Assembly (NCBI RefSeq): GCF_000425805.1
Contig: NZ_AUED01000021.1
Span: forward strand, 1 to 64,000
Length of the DNA: 64,000 bases
Direction of reading: 5' to 3'
DNA from: Pseudomonas vranovensis DSM 16006
GTDB taxonomy: Bacteria > Pseudomonadota > Gammaproteobacteria > Pseudomonadales > Pseudomonadaceae
Shown: positions 33,828-43,797 of the stretch, piece after piece
Numbering within the stretch: position 1 is the first letter of the stretch
Layout: every line of letters starts with the position of its first letter
Position numbers and translations under genes: made by a program
The notes under the pieces: generated by a model
What the model was told of the DNA's origin: nothing
Databases searched by the model: none
The model's input: only the letters and a program-made list of their open reading frames with translations

Positions 33828-35810
33828 CTAGCTGCGATTTAACCCCTGGCGGCTCATCGCCTGCGGCTGGCTCAAGGCCAGGCTCAGACCCAGCTCGAAT
33901 CGACTGCCAAGGCCCGGGTTGGACTCATGCTGCAAGCGTGCGCCCATCAGTTCGGCCAACTGCCGGCAAATCGCCAGACCAATGCCCAGGCCGCCGTACT
34001 GCCTGGTCATCGAGCCATCGACCTGGAAGAAGCGCTGGTACAAGTTGGAATCGTCGAGGCTGTCGAAACCGATGCCACTGTCACTGACACTGATCGACAA
34101 GCCTATCAGGTGCGGCCCCTGCAATTGCCCCCTGACCTGCAGCATCACGCCACCCTGGTGGGTGAACTTGATACCGTTGTCGAGCAGGTAGCTGATGCAC
34201 AGCGCCAGCTTGTGCCGATCGCCGACTACCATCTCGGGCAGGTCGGCCGGAGTATCCAGGCTCAGGTACAAGCCCTTGGCCAGGGCCGACCCTGCGTATT
34301 TGGCGCGCAGCTCCTGCACCAGCGCGCGCAAGCCGAAGGGGGCGTTCTGTGCGCTCAACCGCCCGGCCTGAAGCTCGGTAAGAATCAGGATGTCGTCGAC
34401 CATGCCCATCATGTCCTGGGCCGCGGCACTGGCGGTACGCTGATACTGGGCCAGCTCGGGGTCCAGCGGCAGCGTCTGCATCAATTCCAGCGAGCCGATC
34501 ACCCCATTCATCGGCGTGCGCAGCTCGTGGGTCACCGTGGCCAGGAACTCGTCTTTGAGCCGGTTGCTATTGGCCAACTGCTGATTCAGGCGTTCCAGGG
34601 TCTGGCCGGTCTCACGCAGGGCCTGGGCCTGCTGGTCACGCATGCTGTTGATCCGGTCGGCCAGGGCCAGCGACAGCAGGCCGACTTCCAGGGCCGAGCC
34701 GATCTGGCTGGCGTACATGGTCAGGAATACATTGGGCAGGTAGCCCAGGACCATCAGCGTGTTGACCAGCCCACCGAGCAGGAAAGCCGACCAGGCAATG
34801 ATGAAGTAACGGGCCACTCGCAGGCCGCGGCGCCAGGCGAATACCCCGGCGGCAAAAATACTCACGGTAAACAGCAGGGCCAGCGCCGTGGCCAGGCGCA
34901 AGGCAATGGCATAGCTGCTGGTCAGCGACAACAGCATGACCAGTACGCCACCGGCCATCAGCACCTTGAGCAGGTTATCGAATACTCGGCTGTGCTGGCC
35001 TAGCTGCAGGAAGCTGCGGGCGAACTGACAGCCGAACAATCCGGCGGCCCCGATGAACATCGGCGTGGCCGCGTTCGCCCACCAGGGGTTGTCGGGCCAG
35101 AAGTACGCCACGCCGGCACCGTTGACCGATACCTGGTAAAGGCCGAACGAGGCGATATAGAGGATGTAGTAGAGGTAGCTGGTGTCACGCACGCTGAGGT
35201 AGATGAACAGGTTGTACACCAGCATGCCCAGCAGTACGCCGTAGATCAGGCCAAGCACATAGAGGCGGGTGGGTTGCTCTTCCAGGTAAGCCTTGGCAGA
35301 CCACAACGTCAAGGGTGCCTGTACCGAGCCCTGGCTGTGCAGACGCAAGTAGGCGGTGGTGGTTTGCCCGGGGACAAAGGGCAGCTCGAACAGGTAGTTG
35401 TTCTGCTCGATCTGGCGGCTGGAATAGGGCAAGGCATCACCGGTGCGCTGCGCAAGGCGGAACATACCGGCAGCGTCCGGCAGGTAGAGTTCCAGGTGAT
35501 CCAGCGGCGGGTAGGCCAGCTCCAGCAACCAACTGCGCGGGGCGGCCGAAGGCAGGGCGGTGTAGTGCAGATCGAGCCGGATCCAGAACACCGACGTTGA
35601 ATAACCGGCGTTGAGTACATCGGCGTGGTGCCGGCGAAAATGCTCGCTGAACGCCGGAGCACTCACCTGCGCAATGCTGGAATTGCCCTCGCGATCCTCG
35701 AACACGTGCATTACCCGCCCCAGGGGCAGGCTGCGCGTTGAGTCGTCGAAATCGACCGCCCCGGCCAGCAGTGGCAACCAGCCCAGCACAACAATCAGCA
35801 AATAGCGCAT
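33828..35810 (-). CDS. 7TM-DISM sensor histidine kinase, no receiver domain
   Basis: A 660-residue sensor kinase. A signal peptide (MRYLLIVVLGWLPLLAGA) leads to a periplasmic 7TMR-DISMED2 domain (about 27-165), seven helices (about 183-386), a short coiled coil, HisKA with phospho-acceptor H428 in THELRTP, and HATPase_c with DNGIKFT, DSGIGF and GLGIGLAI. This is the RetS/LadS-type input arrangement but lacks both receiver and HPt domains, and no response-regulator gene is adjacent, so it is an orphan kinase. I chose ATG 35810 for the signal peptide; an in-frame frame extends 39 residues further without one. Confidence 0.92.
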   Translation of the reverse strand: MRYLLIVVLGWLPLLAGAVDFDDSTRSLPLGRVMHVFEDREGNSSIAQVSAPAFSEHFRRHHADVLNAGYSTSVFWIRLDLHYTALPSAAPRSWLLELAYPPLDHLELYLPDAAGMFRLAQRTGDALPYSSRQIEQNNYLFELPFVPGQTTTAYLRLHSQGSVQAPLTLWSAKAYLEEQPTRLYVLGLIYGVLLGMLVYNLFIYLSVRDTSYLYYILYIASFGLYQVSVNGAGVAYFWPDNPWWANAATPMFIGAAGLFGCQFARSFLQLGQHSRVFDNLLKVLMAGGVLVMLLSLTSSYAIALRLATALALLFTVSIFAAGVFAWRRGLRVARYFIIAWSAFLLGGLVNTLMVLGYLPNVFLTMYASQIGSALEVGLLSLALADRINSMRDQQAQALRETGQTLERLNQQLANSNRLKDEFLATVTHELRTPMNGVIGSLELMQTLPLDPELAQYQRTASAAAQDMMGMVDDILILTELQAGRLSAQNAPFGLRALVQELRAKYAGSALAKGLYLSLDTPADLPEMVVGDRHKLALCISYLLDNGIKFTHQGGVMLQVRGQLQGPHLIGLSISVSDSGIGFDSLDDSNLYQRFFQVDGSMTRQYGGLGIGLAICRQLAELMGARLQHESNPGLGSRFELGLSLALSQPQAMSRQGLNRS

Positions 35811-36075
35811 ACAGCCCCAGCATGGTCTGTCCCGGTCGTGTCGCAATGGCCTCCCATCCGTTTGAGGCGACGCAATCCGGCAGTAACCGTTATCGGTAGA
35901 TTCGAGCACTCTAGCATAGCTTTTCAAGGCCGCCAGAGGCTACTTAAAACTTTGTACGAGAGGCTCTAGAACGGCACTTTCAGAGCTTTACACAAGCACT
36001 TCCTGACCACTTGATCAAAAAACCTCACTGCAGGGGCAGACCCGACAAAAGCGATTGGTGTTAAGCTCGCGCACC

Positions 36076-36873
36076 ATGAATACCTACAGCTCCCGCCCCG
36101 TTGTCCTCTGTCTCTCCGGCCACGACCCCAGTGGCGGCGCCGGCTTGCAGGCAGATATCGAAGCCCTGATCGCTCAAGGTTGCCACGCCGCTCCCGCCGT
36201 GACCGCCCTGACCGTGCAGGATACCGTCAATGTCAGTGACTTTCGCGTGCTCGACCGCGAGTGGGTACTGGCCCAGGCTAACGCCGTGCTCGCCGACTCG
36301 ACGGTAGCGGCGGTAAAGCTGGGCATGCTTGGCTCGCTGGACATGGTCGACACCGTCGTCGAACTGCTCAGTGCCCACCCGCACCTGCCGCTGGTCTGCG
36401 ACCCGGTACTGCGCGCTGGCGGCGGTGGCCGCCTGGGCAAGGATGAGGTTGGCTACGCCATGCGCGAGCGACTGTTGCCGCTGGCGACCATTGCCACGCC
36501 GAACCTTCCTGAAGCCCGCATTCTGGCCGAACTGCCGGAAGGCACCGCCGACGAATGCGCAGAAAAACTGCTGCCCTTCGTCAGACACCTGTTGATCACC
36601 GGCGGTCACGGTGACGAGCATGAAATCCACAACCGCCTGTACAGCCGCGATGGCCAGCGTCATACCTGGACCTGCCAACGCCTGCCCGGCAGCTACCACG
36701 GCTCGGGTTGCACCCTGGCCAGCGCCCTGGCCGGCCGCCTGGCACTGGGCGAGCACTTGCAAAGCGCCGTCCGCTCGGCCCTGGACTACACCTGGCGCAC
36801 CCTGCGCGATGCCGAACAACTGGGCAAGGGCCAATATGTGCCGCGTCGCCTTCCCCTGGATTTCTGCTCCTGA
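36076..36873 (+). CDS. thiD: Hydroxymethylpyrimidine (phosphate) kinase
   Basis: A 265-residue kinase of the ribokinase-like fold that phosphorylates HMP and HMP-P for thiamine synthesis. Present are SGHDPSGGAGLQADIEA at the N-terminus, VCDPVLRAGGGG, TPNLPEA, LITGGHG and the anion-hole/catalytic motif LPGSYHGSGCTLASALAG. ATG 36076 is followed 15 bases after its end by thiE. No TPP riboswitch is seen upstream. Confidence 0.95.
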   Translation: MNTYSSRPVVLCLSGHDPSGGAGLQADIEALIAQGCHAAPAVTALTVQDTVNVSDFRVLDREWVLAQANAVLADSTVAAVKLGMLGSLDMVDTVVELLSAHPHLPLVCDPVLRAGGGGRLGKDEVGYAMRERLLPLATIATPNLPEARILAELPEGTADECAEKLLPFVRHLLITGGHGDEHEIHNRLYSRDGQRHTWTCQRLPGSYHGSGCTLASALAGRLALGEHLQSAVRSALDYTWRTLRDAEQLGKGQYVPRRLPLDFCS

Positions 36874-36888
36874 ACCCGAGGCCCCGAG

Positions 36889-37515
36889 ATGAAGCTACGC
36901 GGTCTGTATGCCATCACCGACAGCCAGCTGTTGGCCGGCAAGTTTCTGCCCTACGTCGAAGCGGCCCTCGACGGTGGCGTGACCTTGCTGCAATACCGTG
37001 ACAAAAGCCAGGATGAAGCCCGCCGCCTGCGCGAGGCCGAAGCCCTGGTCGAGCTGTGCAGCCGCTACAAGACCCGCCTGATCGTCAACGACGATGCCGA
37101 GTTGGCCGCACGCCTGGGTGTCGGCGTCCATCTGGGCCAGACCGACGGCCCGTTGACCCCGGCCCGTACCTTGCTCGGACGCGAGGCGATCATCGGTTCT
37201 ACCTGCCACGCGCAGTTGGAGCTGGCGGAACAAGCCGCCCGCGAAGGCGCCAGCTATGTGGCCTTCGGCCGCTTCTTCAATTCCGTTACCAAACCGGGTG
37301 CGCCAGCCGCCGATACGGCCCTGCTGGAGCAAGCCCGCGCCCGGCTCAAATTGCCGATCTGCGTGATCGGCGGCATCACCCTGGACAACGCTGCCCCGCT
37401 GGTCGCCCACGGCGCCGACCTGCTGGCGGTGATTCACGGCCTGTTCGGCGCCGACAGCACGCAGGAAGTCACCCGCCGTGCCCGCGCCTTCAACGCCCTG
37501 TTCGCATCTGCCTGA
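36889..37515 (+). CDS. thiE: Thiamine-phosphate synthase
   Basis: A 208-residue TIM-barrel enzyme that joins HMP-PP and hydroxyethylthiazole phosphate. The expected motifs are there: [64 protein letters not shown] and [15 protein letters not shown]-type ribosome-binding site just before ATG 36889. It links thiD (15-base gap) to hemL, 15 bases on, giving a thiD-thiE-hemL operon common in Pseudomonas. Confidence 0.96.
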   Translation: MKLRGLYAITDSQLLAGKFLPYVEAALDGGVTLLQYRDKSQDEARRLREAEALVELCSRYKTRLIVNDDAELAARLGVGVHLGQTDGPLTPARTLLGREAIIGSTCHAQLELAEQAAREGASYVAFGRFFNSVTKPGAPAADTALLEQARARLKLPICVIGGITLDNAAPLVAHGADLLAVIHGLFGADSTQEVTRRARAFNALFASA

Positions 37516-37530
37516 TTGAGAGAGCCCATC

Positions 37531-38811
37531 ATGTCTCGTTCCGAAACCCTGTTTGCCAACGCCCAGAAGCACATCCCCGGTGGCGTCAACTCGCCGGTGC
37601 GGGCGTTCAAGAGCGTTGGCGGCACCCCGCTGTTCTTCAAGCATGCCGAAGGTGCCTACGTCACCGACGAAGACGACAAGCGCTATGTCGACTACGTGGG
37701 TTCCTGGGGGCCGATGATCCTCGGCCACAGCCACCCGGACGTCCTCGACTCGGTGCGCAAGCAGCTTGAACACGGCCTGTCCTATGGCGCACCAACCGCC
37801 ATGGAAACCGAAATGGCCGACCTGGTCTGCTCCATCGTGCCGTCGATGGAAATGGTGCGCATGGTCAGCTCCGGCACCGAAGCGACCATGAGTGCCATTC
37901 GCCTGGCCCGCGGCTATACCGGTCGCGACAGCATCATCAAGTTCGAGGGCTGCTACCACGGTCACTCCGACAGCCTGCTGGTCAAGGCCGGCTCCGGCTT
38001 GCTGACCCAGGGCGTGCCAAGCTCCGCAGGCGTACCGGCAGCCTTTGCCAAACACACCCTGACCCTGCCGTTCAACGACATCGACGCCGTCGAGAAGATG
38101 CTGGCCGACGTGGGCCAGGAAGTGGCCTGCATCATCGTCGAGCCTGTGGCCGGCAACATGAACTGCGTGCCGCCCGCACCGGGCTTCCTCGAAGGCCTGC
38201 GTACCCTGTGCGACAAGCACGGCGTGGTGCTGATCTTCGATGAAGTGATGACCGGCTTTCGCGTTGCCCTGGGCGGCGCCCAGGCGCACTACGGCGTCAC
38301 ACCGGACCTGTCGACCTTCGGCAAGATCGTCGGCGGCGGCATGCCGGTTGGCTGCTTCGGCGGCAAGCGCAAGATCATGGAGCAGATCGCACCACTGGGC
38401 CCGGTCTACCAGGCAGGCACCCTGTCGGGCAACCCGCTGGCCATGGCCGCGGGCCTGACCACCCTCAAGCTGATCAGCCGCCCAGGCTTCCACGACGAGC
38501 TCAGTGCCTACACCAGCAAATTGCTCGACGGCCTGCAGCAGCGCGCCGATGCAGCCGGCATTCCGTTCGTCACCACCCAGGCGGGCGGCATGTTCGGCCT
38601 GTACTTCAGCGGTGCCGACGACATCGTCACCTTCGATGACGTGATGGCCAGCGATGCCGAGCGTTTCAAGCGCTTCTTCCACCTGATGCTCGAAGGTGGC
38701 GTATACCTGGCGCCAAGCGCCTTCGAGGCCGGTTTTACCTCGATCGCCCATGGCGAGGCCGAGCTCAAGATCACCCTGGATGCTGCCGAGAAGGCGTTCG
38801 CCAAGCTCTGA
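37531..38811 (+). CDS. hemL: Glutamate-1-semialdehyde 2,1-aminomutase
   Basis: A 426-residue PLP enzyme that makes 5-aminolevulinate for heme and siroheme synthesis. The PLP lysine is in [14 protein letters not shown] (K265); [19 protein letters not shown] and [16 protein letters not shown] are conserved. I chose ATG 37531 (MSRSETL) with GAGAG upstream rather than the in-frame GTG 15 bases earlier. Downstream is a REP pair and then the Sel1 gene. Confidence 0.97.
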   Translation: MSRSETLFANAQKHIPGGVNSPVRAFKSVGGTPLFFKHAEGAYVTDEDDKRYVDYVGSWGPMILGHSHPDVLDSVRKQLEHGLSYGAPTAMETEMADLVCSIVPSMEMVRMVSSGTEATMSAIRLARGYTGRDSIIKFEGCYHGHSDSLLVKAGSGLLTQGVPSSAGVPAAFAKHTLTLPFNDIDAVEKMLADVGQEVACIIVEPVAGNMNCVPPAPGFLEGLRTLCDKHGVVLIFDEVMTGFRVALGGAQAHYGVTPDLSTFGKIVGGGMPVGCFGGKRKIMEQIAPLGPVYQAGTLSGNPLAMAAGLTTLKLISRPGFHDELSAYTSKLLDGLQQRADAAGIPFVTTQAGGMFGLYFSGADDIVTFDDVMASDAERFKRFFHLMLEGGVYLAPSAFEAGFTSIAHGEAELKITLDAAEKAFAKL

Positions 38812-38822
38812 TTGCATGAACC

Positions 38823-38880
38823 ATCGCGGGGCAAGCCCGCTCCTACACTGTACGGTGCAGGAGCGGGCTTGCCCCGCGAT
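38823..38880. repeat. REP element pair (inverted)
   Basis: ATCGCGGGGCAAGCCCGCTCCT on the left and AGGAGCGGGCTTGCCCCGCGAT on the right form a near-perfect palindrome with a short centre. It is the same family as 12860-12927. Immediately downstream of hemL, where it could end or protect its mRNA. Confidence 0.88.
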
Positions 38881-38914
38881 AATGCCTCTCATCACAGAAA
38901 ATCGAGTAAAGACT

Positions 38915-38944
38915 TTGTAAGGTAGGCGCTGCTTATCCCATAAT
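38915..38944 (+). promoter_or_regulatory. Predicted sigma-70 promoter of the Sel1 gene
   Basis: TTGTAA (38915-38920) and CATAAT (38939-38944) are 18 bases apart, 49 bases before the Sel1-protein ATG. Moderately good match. Confidence 0.45.
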
Positions 38945-38993
38945 GTGCCACCAGACACTTTGGCCGCAGCTTTGCAGAGGTAAGTCGATCCCC

Positions 38994-39542
38994 ATGAACC
39001 GCACCGGCCGCGCCCTCGCCCTGGGCTGCCTGTTGCTTCTTCAGCCCCTGCTGGCCTCGGCAGGCGGTAACTCGTTGCTGATTCCAGCAACGGGCCGCTG
39101 CACCCTCGATTCCCAACCTGAAGACCTGCCCCAGGCCCTGGCAGCGTGCCAGCAAGCAGCGCAGGCGGGCGACGCCCAGGCTCAATACGAATTGGGCGAG
39201 TTCTATTATCAGGGCACCTACACCCCGCGCGATCTCAATCAGGCGCTGAGCTATTTCGAGCAGGCATCGCTGCAAGGCCACGCCGAAGCGCAATATCGCC
39301 TGGGAACCATGTTCTACAAGGGCGAAGGCGTTGCCGCCAACAATGTACAGGCGTACATCGTGTTGAAAATGGCGGCGGTCAACGGCGCAGAGGACGCCCT
39401 GGACCTGGCCGACGAAGTGTCGGAAAAAATGCCGCGCGACGAACTGGAAATGGCGACCCAGGTACTGGGACAGATTTTCCGCAAATACCTGCTTGAGCTG
39501 CAGACCGCCGAAGGGCGCACCCCTTTCTCGCCACTCCCCTGA
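38994..39542 (+). CDS. Secreted Sel1-repeat protein
   Basis: A 182-residue exported protein. A signal peptide (MNRTGRALALGCLLLLQPLLASA) is followed by two Sel1-like repeats: AQAGDAQAQYELGEFYYQG and ASLQGHAEAQYRLGTMFYKGEGV, then a third degenerate unit. Sel1 proteins are adaptor-like and often periplasmic. ATG 38994 preferred over an upstream ATG at 38943 without signal sequence. Function unknown. Confidence 0.86.
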   Translation: MNRTGRALALGCLLLLQPLLASAGGNSLLIPATGRCTLDSQPEDLPQALAACQQAAQAGDAQAQYELGEFYYQGTYTPRDLNQALSYFEQASLQGHAEAQYRLGTMFYKGEGVAANNVQAYIVLKMAAVNGAEDALDLADEVSEKMPRDELEMATQVLGQIFRKYLLELQTAEGRTPFSPLP

Positions 39543-39551
39543 ACAACCGGC

Positions 39552-39878
39552 CTACTTCTCCGGCATCGGCATCGGAAACGGCATCACGTTGCCCACGCCT
39601 CGGGCCTCGCTGATTTTCGGCGTTCCCAAGCGTTCGACCTCATCGATGCGCACGATCGAATGCATCGGCACGAAGCTGCGCACCACGCCCTCGAACTGGG
39701 CCTTGAGTTTTTCTTCACTCGGATCGACCACGACCTGGGTGCGCTCTCCGAAGACAAACTCTTCTATTTCCAGAAAGCCCCACAGATCGCTTTGGTAGAT
39801 CTGCTTGGCATACATCTCGAATACCTGGCCCTGGTTGAGAAAGATCACTTTGTAGATAGGCGCTTCACGTTTGGTCAT
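39552..39878 (-). CDS. DUF1820 family protein
   Basis: A 108-residue cytoplasmic protein of the DUF1820 family, conserved across pseudomonads. Visible features are the start KREAPIYKVIFLNQGQVFEMY, the acidic middle LEIEEFVFGERTQVVVDPSEEKLKAQFEGV and a Pro/Met-rich tail GNVMPFPMPMPEK. ATG 39878. It is convergent with the Sel1 gene and divergent from miaB. Function unknown. Confidence 0.86.
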   Translation of the reverse strand: MTKREAPIYKVIFLNQGQVFEMYAKQIYQSDLWGFLEIEEFVFGERTQVVVDPSEEKLKAQFEGVVRSFVPMHSIVRIDEVERLGTPKISEARGVGNVMPFPMPMPEK

Positions 39879-39968
39879 TTCGAAGGGGCAGTCACAGGTT
39901 GTAAAGAAAGCGCAAACTATAACATAGGGCCCAGACCGACAACGCTAGGAACCGCCGGCCCACCCCCC

Positions 39969-39974
39969 TATAAT
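39969..39974 (+). promoter_or_regulatory. Consensus -10 element upstream of miaB
   Basis: Perfect TATAAT 33 bases before the miaB start codon. The sequence 17 bases upstream (TAGGAA) is a poor -35, so the -10 match carries the call. Confidence 0.45.
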
Positions 39975-40006
39975 GCGCGGTTCTTCGAATTACCTGATGA
40001 TCTCCC

Positions 40007-41335
40007 ATGGCCAAAAAGCTTTATATCGAAACCCACGGTTGCCAAATGAACGAGTACGACAGCTCGCGCATGGTCGATCTGCTGGGCGAACATCAAGCCC
40101 TGGAGGTCACTGCGCGTGCCGAAGACGCCGACGTGATCCTGCTCAACACCTGCTCGATCCGCGAGCGCGCCCAGGACCGGGTCTACTCCCAACTGGGCCG
40201 CTGGCGTGAACTCAAGGACATGAACCCGGACATGGTCATCGCCGTCGGCGGTTGCGTGGCCAGTCAGGAAGGCGAGTCGATCCGCAAGCGCGCGCCCTAT
40301 GTCGACGTGGTATTCGGCCCGCAAACCCTGCACCGCCTGCCAGAAATGATCGACGCGGCGCGCACCACGCGCCTGCCTCAGGTCGATGTGTCATTCCCCG
40401 AAATCGAGAAGTTCGACCACCTGCCCGAACCGCGCATCGACGGCCCGACCGCTTATGTCTCGGTCATGGAAGGCTGCAGCAAGTACTGCACTTTCTGCGT
40501 GGTGCCCTACACCCGTGGCGAAGAAGTCAGCCGGCCGTTCGACGACGTGCTGGCCGAGGTGATCCACCTGGCCGAAAACGGTGTGCGCGAAATCACCCTG
40601 CTGGGGCAGAACGTCAACGGCTACCGCGGCCAGACCCACGATGGCCGCCTGGCAGACCTTGCCGAACTGATCCGCGTGGTCGCCGCCGTCGATGGCATCG
40701 ACCGGATCCGCTACACCACCTCGCATCCGCTGGAGTTCTCCGACAGCCTGATCCAGGCCCACGCCGAAGTGCCGGAGCTGGTCAAGCACCTGCACCTGCC
40801 CGTGCAGTCGGGCTCTGACCGCGTGCTGGCGGCGATGAAGCGCAACCACACCGTCCTCGAATACAAATCCAAGCTGCGCAAGCTCAAGGCCGCAGTGCCG
40901 GGTATCTGCATCAGCTCGGACTTCATCGTCGGCTTCCCGGGCGAAACCGAGAAAGACTTCGAGCAGACCATGAAGCTGGTGGCCGACGTCGGTTTCGACT
41001 TCTCCTACTCCTTCGTCTACAGCCAGCGCCCGGGAACGCCGGCGTCCGACCTGCCCGACGAGACGTCGGAAGACGTGAAAAAGGAGCGGCTCAAGGCCCT
41101 GCAGCACCGCCTGGATACCCAAGGCTTCGAAATCAGCCGACAAATGGTTGGCACCATCCAGCGCATCCTCGTCACCGACTACTCGCGCCGCGACCCCGGC
41201 CAGTTGCAGGGGCGCACCGAGAATAACCGTATCGTCAACTTCCGCTGCGACAATCCGAAGCTGATCGGCCAGTTCGTCGACATCCATATCGACGACGCAC
41301 GCCCTCACTCGCTGTTCGGTTCGCTGGCCCATTGA
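40007..41335 (+). CDS. miaB: tRNA-2-methylthio-N6-dimethylallyladenosine synthase
   Basis: A 442-residue radical-SAM methylthiotransferase that adds a methylthio group to i6A37 of tRNAs reading UNN codons. The UPF0004 iron-sulfur cysteines are in [10 protein letters not shown] (C12), [10 protein letters not shown] and GGCVAS; the radical-SAM CxxxCxxC is CSKYCTFC (C157, C161, C164). The C-terminal TRAM domain ends the protein. ATG 40007 with a consensus -10 upstream. Followed by the phoH-ybeY block. Confidence 0.98.
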   Translation: MAKKLYIETHGCQMNEYDSSRMVDLLGEHQALEVTARAEDADVILLNTCSIRERAQDRVYSQLGRWRELKDMNPDMVIAVGGCVASQEGESIRKRAPYVDVVFGPQTLHRLPEMIDAARTTRLPQVDVSFPEIEKFDHLPEPRIDGPTAYVSVMEGCSKYCTFCVVPYTRGEEVSRPFDDVLAEVIHLAENGVREITLLGQNVNGYRGQTHDGRLADLAELIRVVAAVDGIDRIRYTTSHPLEFSDSLIQAHAEVPELVKHLHLPVQSGSDRVLAAMKRNHTVLEYKSKLRKLKAAVPGICISSDFIVGFPGETEKDFEQTMKLVADVGFDFSYSFVYSQRPGTPASDLPDETSEDVKKERLKALQHRLDTQGFEISRQMVGTIQRILVTDYSRRDPGQLQGRTENNRIVNFRCDNPKLIGQFVDIHIDDARPHSLFGSLAH

Positions 41336-41343
41336 CCTGTCCA

Positions 41344-41367
41344 GCCGGGCCGCAACACTGGCCCGGC
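41344..41367. terminator. GC-rich hairpin after miaB
   Basis: Perfect 8-bp stem GCCGGGCC/GGCCCGGC with an 8-base loop, nine bases past the miaB stop; no clear U tract, so full termination before phoH is uncertain. Confidence 0.5.
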
Positions 41368-41458
41368 GACCCTTGATCGTTTCAGCGCTTTCGCCCTGCA
41401 GCGGCTAGGGTTATCCTTGAGTCCATATCCATTGCCGTCGGGCGGCTGAAAAACAACC

Positions 41459-42457
41459 TTGAACGCACCCATAGAACCTCATCGTTTCATCCTCGAACCC
41501 TTCGAGGCCCATCGCTTCGCCAATCTGTGCGGGCAATTCGACGAGCATTTGCGCCTGATCGAACAACGCCTGGCCATCGAAATCCGCAACCGCGGCAATC
41601 AGTTCGAACTGATCGGCGAACCCAAGCACACCTCCTCTGCCGAGCAACTGCTGCGTCGCCTCTATCGCGAGACCAAGGCCACTGAGCTGTCGCCGGAAAT
41701 GGTCCACCTGTTCCTGCAGGAATCTGCAGTCCAGGCCCTGGAGAACCCGGCGGTGAACGAAGTCAGTGTTTCCTTGCGCACGCGCAAGGGCATGATTCGT
41801 CCTCGCGGGCTGAACCAGCAGCGCTACGTCAAGGAAATCCTTGGCAACGACATCAACTTCGGCATCGGCCCGGCCGGTACCGGCAAGACCTACCTGGCCG
41901 TGGCCTGCGCAGTCGATGCGCTGGAGCGCGAACAAGTACGCCGTATCCTGCTGGTGCGCCCAGCGGTCGAAGCCGGCGAGAAGCTCGGCTTCCTGCCCGG
42001 CGACCTGGCCCAGAAGATCGACCCGTACCTGCGCCCCCTGTACGACGCCCTGTATGAAATGCTCGGCTTCGAACACGTGGCCAAGCTGATCGAGCGCCAG
42101 GTGATCGAGATCGCCCCGCTGGCCTACATGCGTGGCCGGACCCTGAACAACAGCTTCATCATCCTCGACGAAAGCCAGAACACCACGGTCGAGCAGATGA
42201 AGATGTTCCTGACCCGTATCGGTTTCGGCTCCACGGCAGTGATCACCGGTGACATCACCCAGGTCGACCTGCCGCGCGGCACCAAGTCGGGCCTGGCCCA
42301 TGTGATTGAAGTGCTCAAGGACGTGCCGGGTATCAGCTTTACCCACTTCCAACCCAAAGACGTGGTTCGCCACCCACTGGTGCAGCGTATCGTCGAAGCC
42401 TACGAGCGCTTTGAAAACCAGCAGCCAGACCGAGAAGGCACCCGTCGCGATGCTTGA
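41459..42457 (+). CDS. ybeZ: PhoH-family ATPase (YbeZ)
   Basis: A 332-residue cytoplasmic P-loop ATPase; YbeZ partners the endoribonuclease YbeY encoded next. Walker A is GPAGTGKT (137-144), Walker [10 protein letters not shown], and the sensor [12 protein letters not shown] follows. The start is TTG at 41459 ([10 protein letters not shown]), with only a poor ribosome-binding site; no ATG gives the conserved N-terminus. Overlaps ybeY by eight bases, so the two are translationally coupled. Confidence 0.94.
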   Translation: MNAPIEPHRFILEPFEAHRFANLCGQFDEHLRLIEQRLAIEIRNRGNQFELIGEPKHTSSAEQLLRRLYRETKATELSPEMVHLFLQESAVQALENPAVNEVSVSLRTRKGMIRPRGLNQQRYVKEILGNDINFGIGPAGTGKTYLAVACAVDALEREQVRRILLVRPAVEAGEKLGFLPGDLAQKIDPYLRPLYDALYEMLGFEHVAKLIERQVIEIAPLAYMRGRTLNNSFIILDESQNTTVEQMKMFLTRIGFGSTAVITGDITQVDLPRGTKSGLAHVIEVLKDVPGISFTHFQPKDVVRHPLVQRIVEAYERFENQQPDREGTRRDA

Positions 42458-42944
42458 ACTCGACCTGCAACGGGCCACGGATGCCGCTGCCCCTGATGAC
42501 ACCCTGTTCCGCCGCTGGTGCGAACTGGCGTTGCGCCAGCGCACTGCCGACTCGGAAATGACCATCCGCCTGGTGGACGAAGCCGAAGGCCGTGAGCTCA
42601 ATCACACCTACCGGCACAAGGACTACGCCACCAACGTGCTGTCCTTCCCCGCCGATGTTCCCGACGACTTGCTCGACATCCCCCTGCTCGGCGATCTGGT
42701 GATCTGCGTCGCGGTGGTCGAGCGTGAAGCCGCCGAACAGGGCAAGTCTCTCGAAGCCCACTGGGCACACCTGGTGATCCACGGCTGCCTGCACCTGCTG
42801 GGCTATGACCACATCGAAGACGATGAGGCCGAGGAAATGGAAGCACTGGAACAAGAGTTGCTTGCCGAACTGGGTCACCCGGACCCTTACGCCGACGACG
42901 AGCACGACGTACCCCACACTGATATCAGCAAGGAACACGAGTAA
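42450..42944 (+). CDS. ybeY: Endoribonuclease YbeY
   Basis: A 164-residue zinc-dependent endoribonuclease in 16S rRNA 3' maturation and ribosome quality control. The zinc motif is [24 protein letters not shown] and the acidic tail are typical. ATG 42450 overlaps the ybeZ stop. Five bases separate it from corC. Confidence 0.96.
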   Translation: MLELDLQRATDAAAPDDTLFRRWCELALRQRTADSEMTIRLVDEAEGRELNHTYRHKDYATNVLSFPADVPDDLLDIPLLGDLVICVAVVEREAAEQGKSLEAHWAHLVIHGCLHLLGYDHIEDDEAEEMEALEQELLAELGHPDPYADDEHDVPHTDISKEHE

Positions 42945-42949
42945 CCGCC

Positions 42950-43789
42950 ATGAGCGAAGATCGATCGAGCAACGGGCAAAAGTCCTGGTTGGGCAAACTG
43001 ACCCAGGCTTTTGCTCATGAGCCGAAAAACCGCCAGGAGCTGCTTGAGCTGCTGCGCGAAGCCCACCAGAACAAGCTGCTGGACAGCGAGGCGCTGACCA
43101 TTGTCGAAGGCGCCATCCAGGTGGCCGACCTGCAAGTACGCGACATCATGGTGCCGCGCTCGCAGATGATCAGCATCAAGGCCACGCAGTCGCCACGCGA
43201 GTTCCTGCCGGCGGTGATCGACGCTGCGCACTCGCGCTACCCGGTGGTCGGCGAAAGCCATGACGACGTGCTCGGTGTCCTGCTGGCCAAAGACCTGCTG
43301 CCACTGATCCTCAAGGAGAATGGCGACAGCTTCAACATCAAGGACCTGCTGCGACCGGCCACCTTCGTGCCCGAGTCCAAGCGCCTGAACGTACTGCTGC
43401 GCGAGTTCCGTGCCAACCACAACCACATGGCCATCGTCATCGACGAGTACGGCGGCGTGGCCGGCCTGGTCACCATTGAAGACGTGCTCGAGCAGATCGT
43501 CGGCGATATCGAAGACGAACATGACGTCGAGGAAGACAGCTACATCAAGCCACTGCCAAGCGGCGACTTCCTGATCAAGGCCCTGACCCCGATCGAGAAC
43601 TTCAACGAGTTCTTCGACAGCCAATTCTCCGACGATGAATTCGATACTGTCGGTGGCCTGGTGATGAGCGCCTTCGGCCACTTGCCCAAGCGTAACGAGA
43701 CCACTGAAATAGGCCCGTATCGCTTCCGCATTCTCAACGCCGACAGCCGCCGGATACACCTGCTGCGTCTGACCCCTATCACCCGTTAA
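42950..43789 (+). CDS. corC: CorC/HlyC-family CBS-domain transporter-associated protein (YbeX)
   Basis: A 279-residue cytoplasmic protein with two CBS domains (about 65-190; VRDIMVPRSQMISI, then MAIVIDEYGGVAGLVTIEDVLEQIVGDIEDEHD) and a C-terminal CorC_HlyC domain (about 205-275). The lack of membrane helices distinguishes it from HlyC-type proteins. Implicated in Mg2+/Co2+ handling and ribosome maturation in other bacteria. Same transcript as ybeZ-ybeY; lnt starts eight bases downstream. Confidence 0.93.
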   Translation: MSEDRSSNGQKSWLGKLTQAFAHEPKNRQELLELLREAHQNKLLDSEALTIVEGAIQVADLQVRDIMVPRSQMISIKATQSPREFLPAVIDAAHSRYPVVGESHDDVLGVLLAKDLLPLILKENGDSFNIKDLLRPATFVPESKRLNVLLREFRANHNHMAIVIDEYGGVAGLVTIEDVLEQIVGDIEDEHDVEEDSYIKPLPSGDFLIKALTPIENFNEFFDSQFSDDEFDTVGGLVMSAFGHLPKRNETTEIGPYRFRILNADSRRIHLLRLTPITR

Positions 43790-43797
43790 GGACAACC

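Noticed and set aside
35928..36075. TPP riboswitch upstream of thiD
   Set aside because: The conserved CUGAGA and ACCUGAUCUGG-type blocks are absent from the leader.
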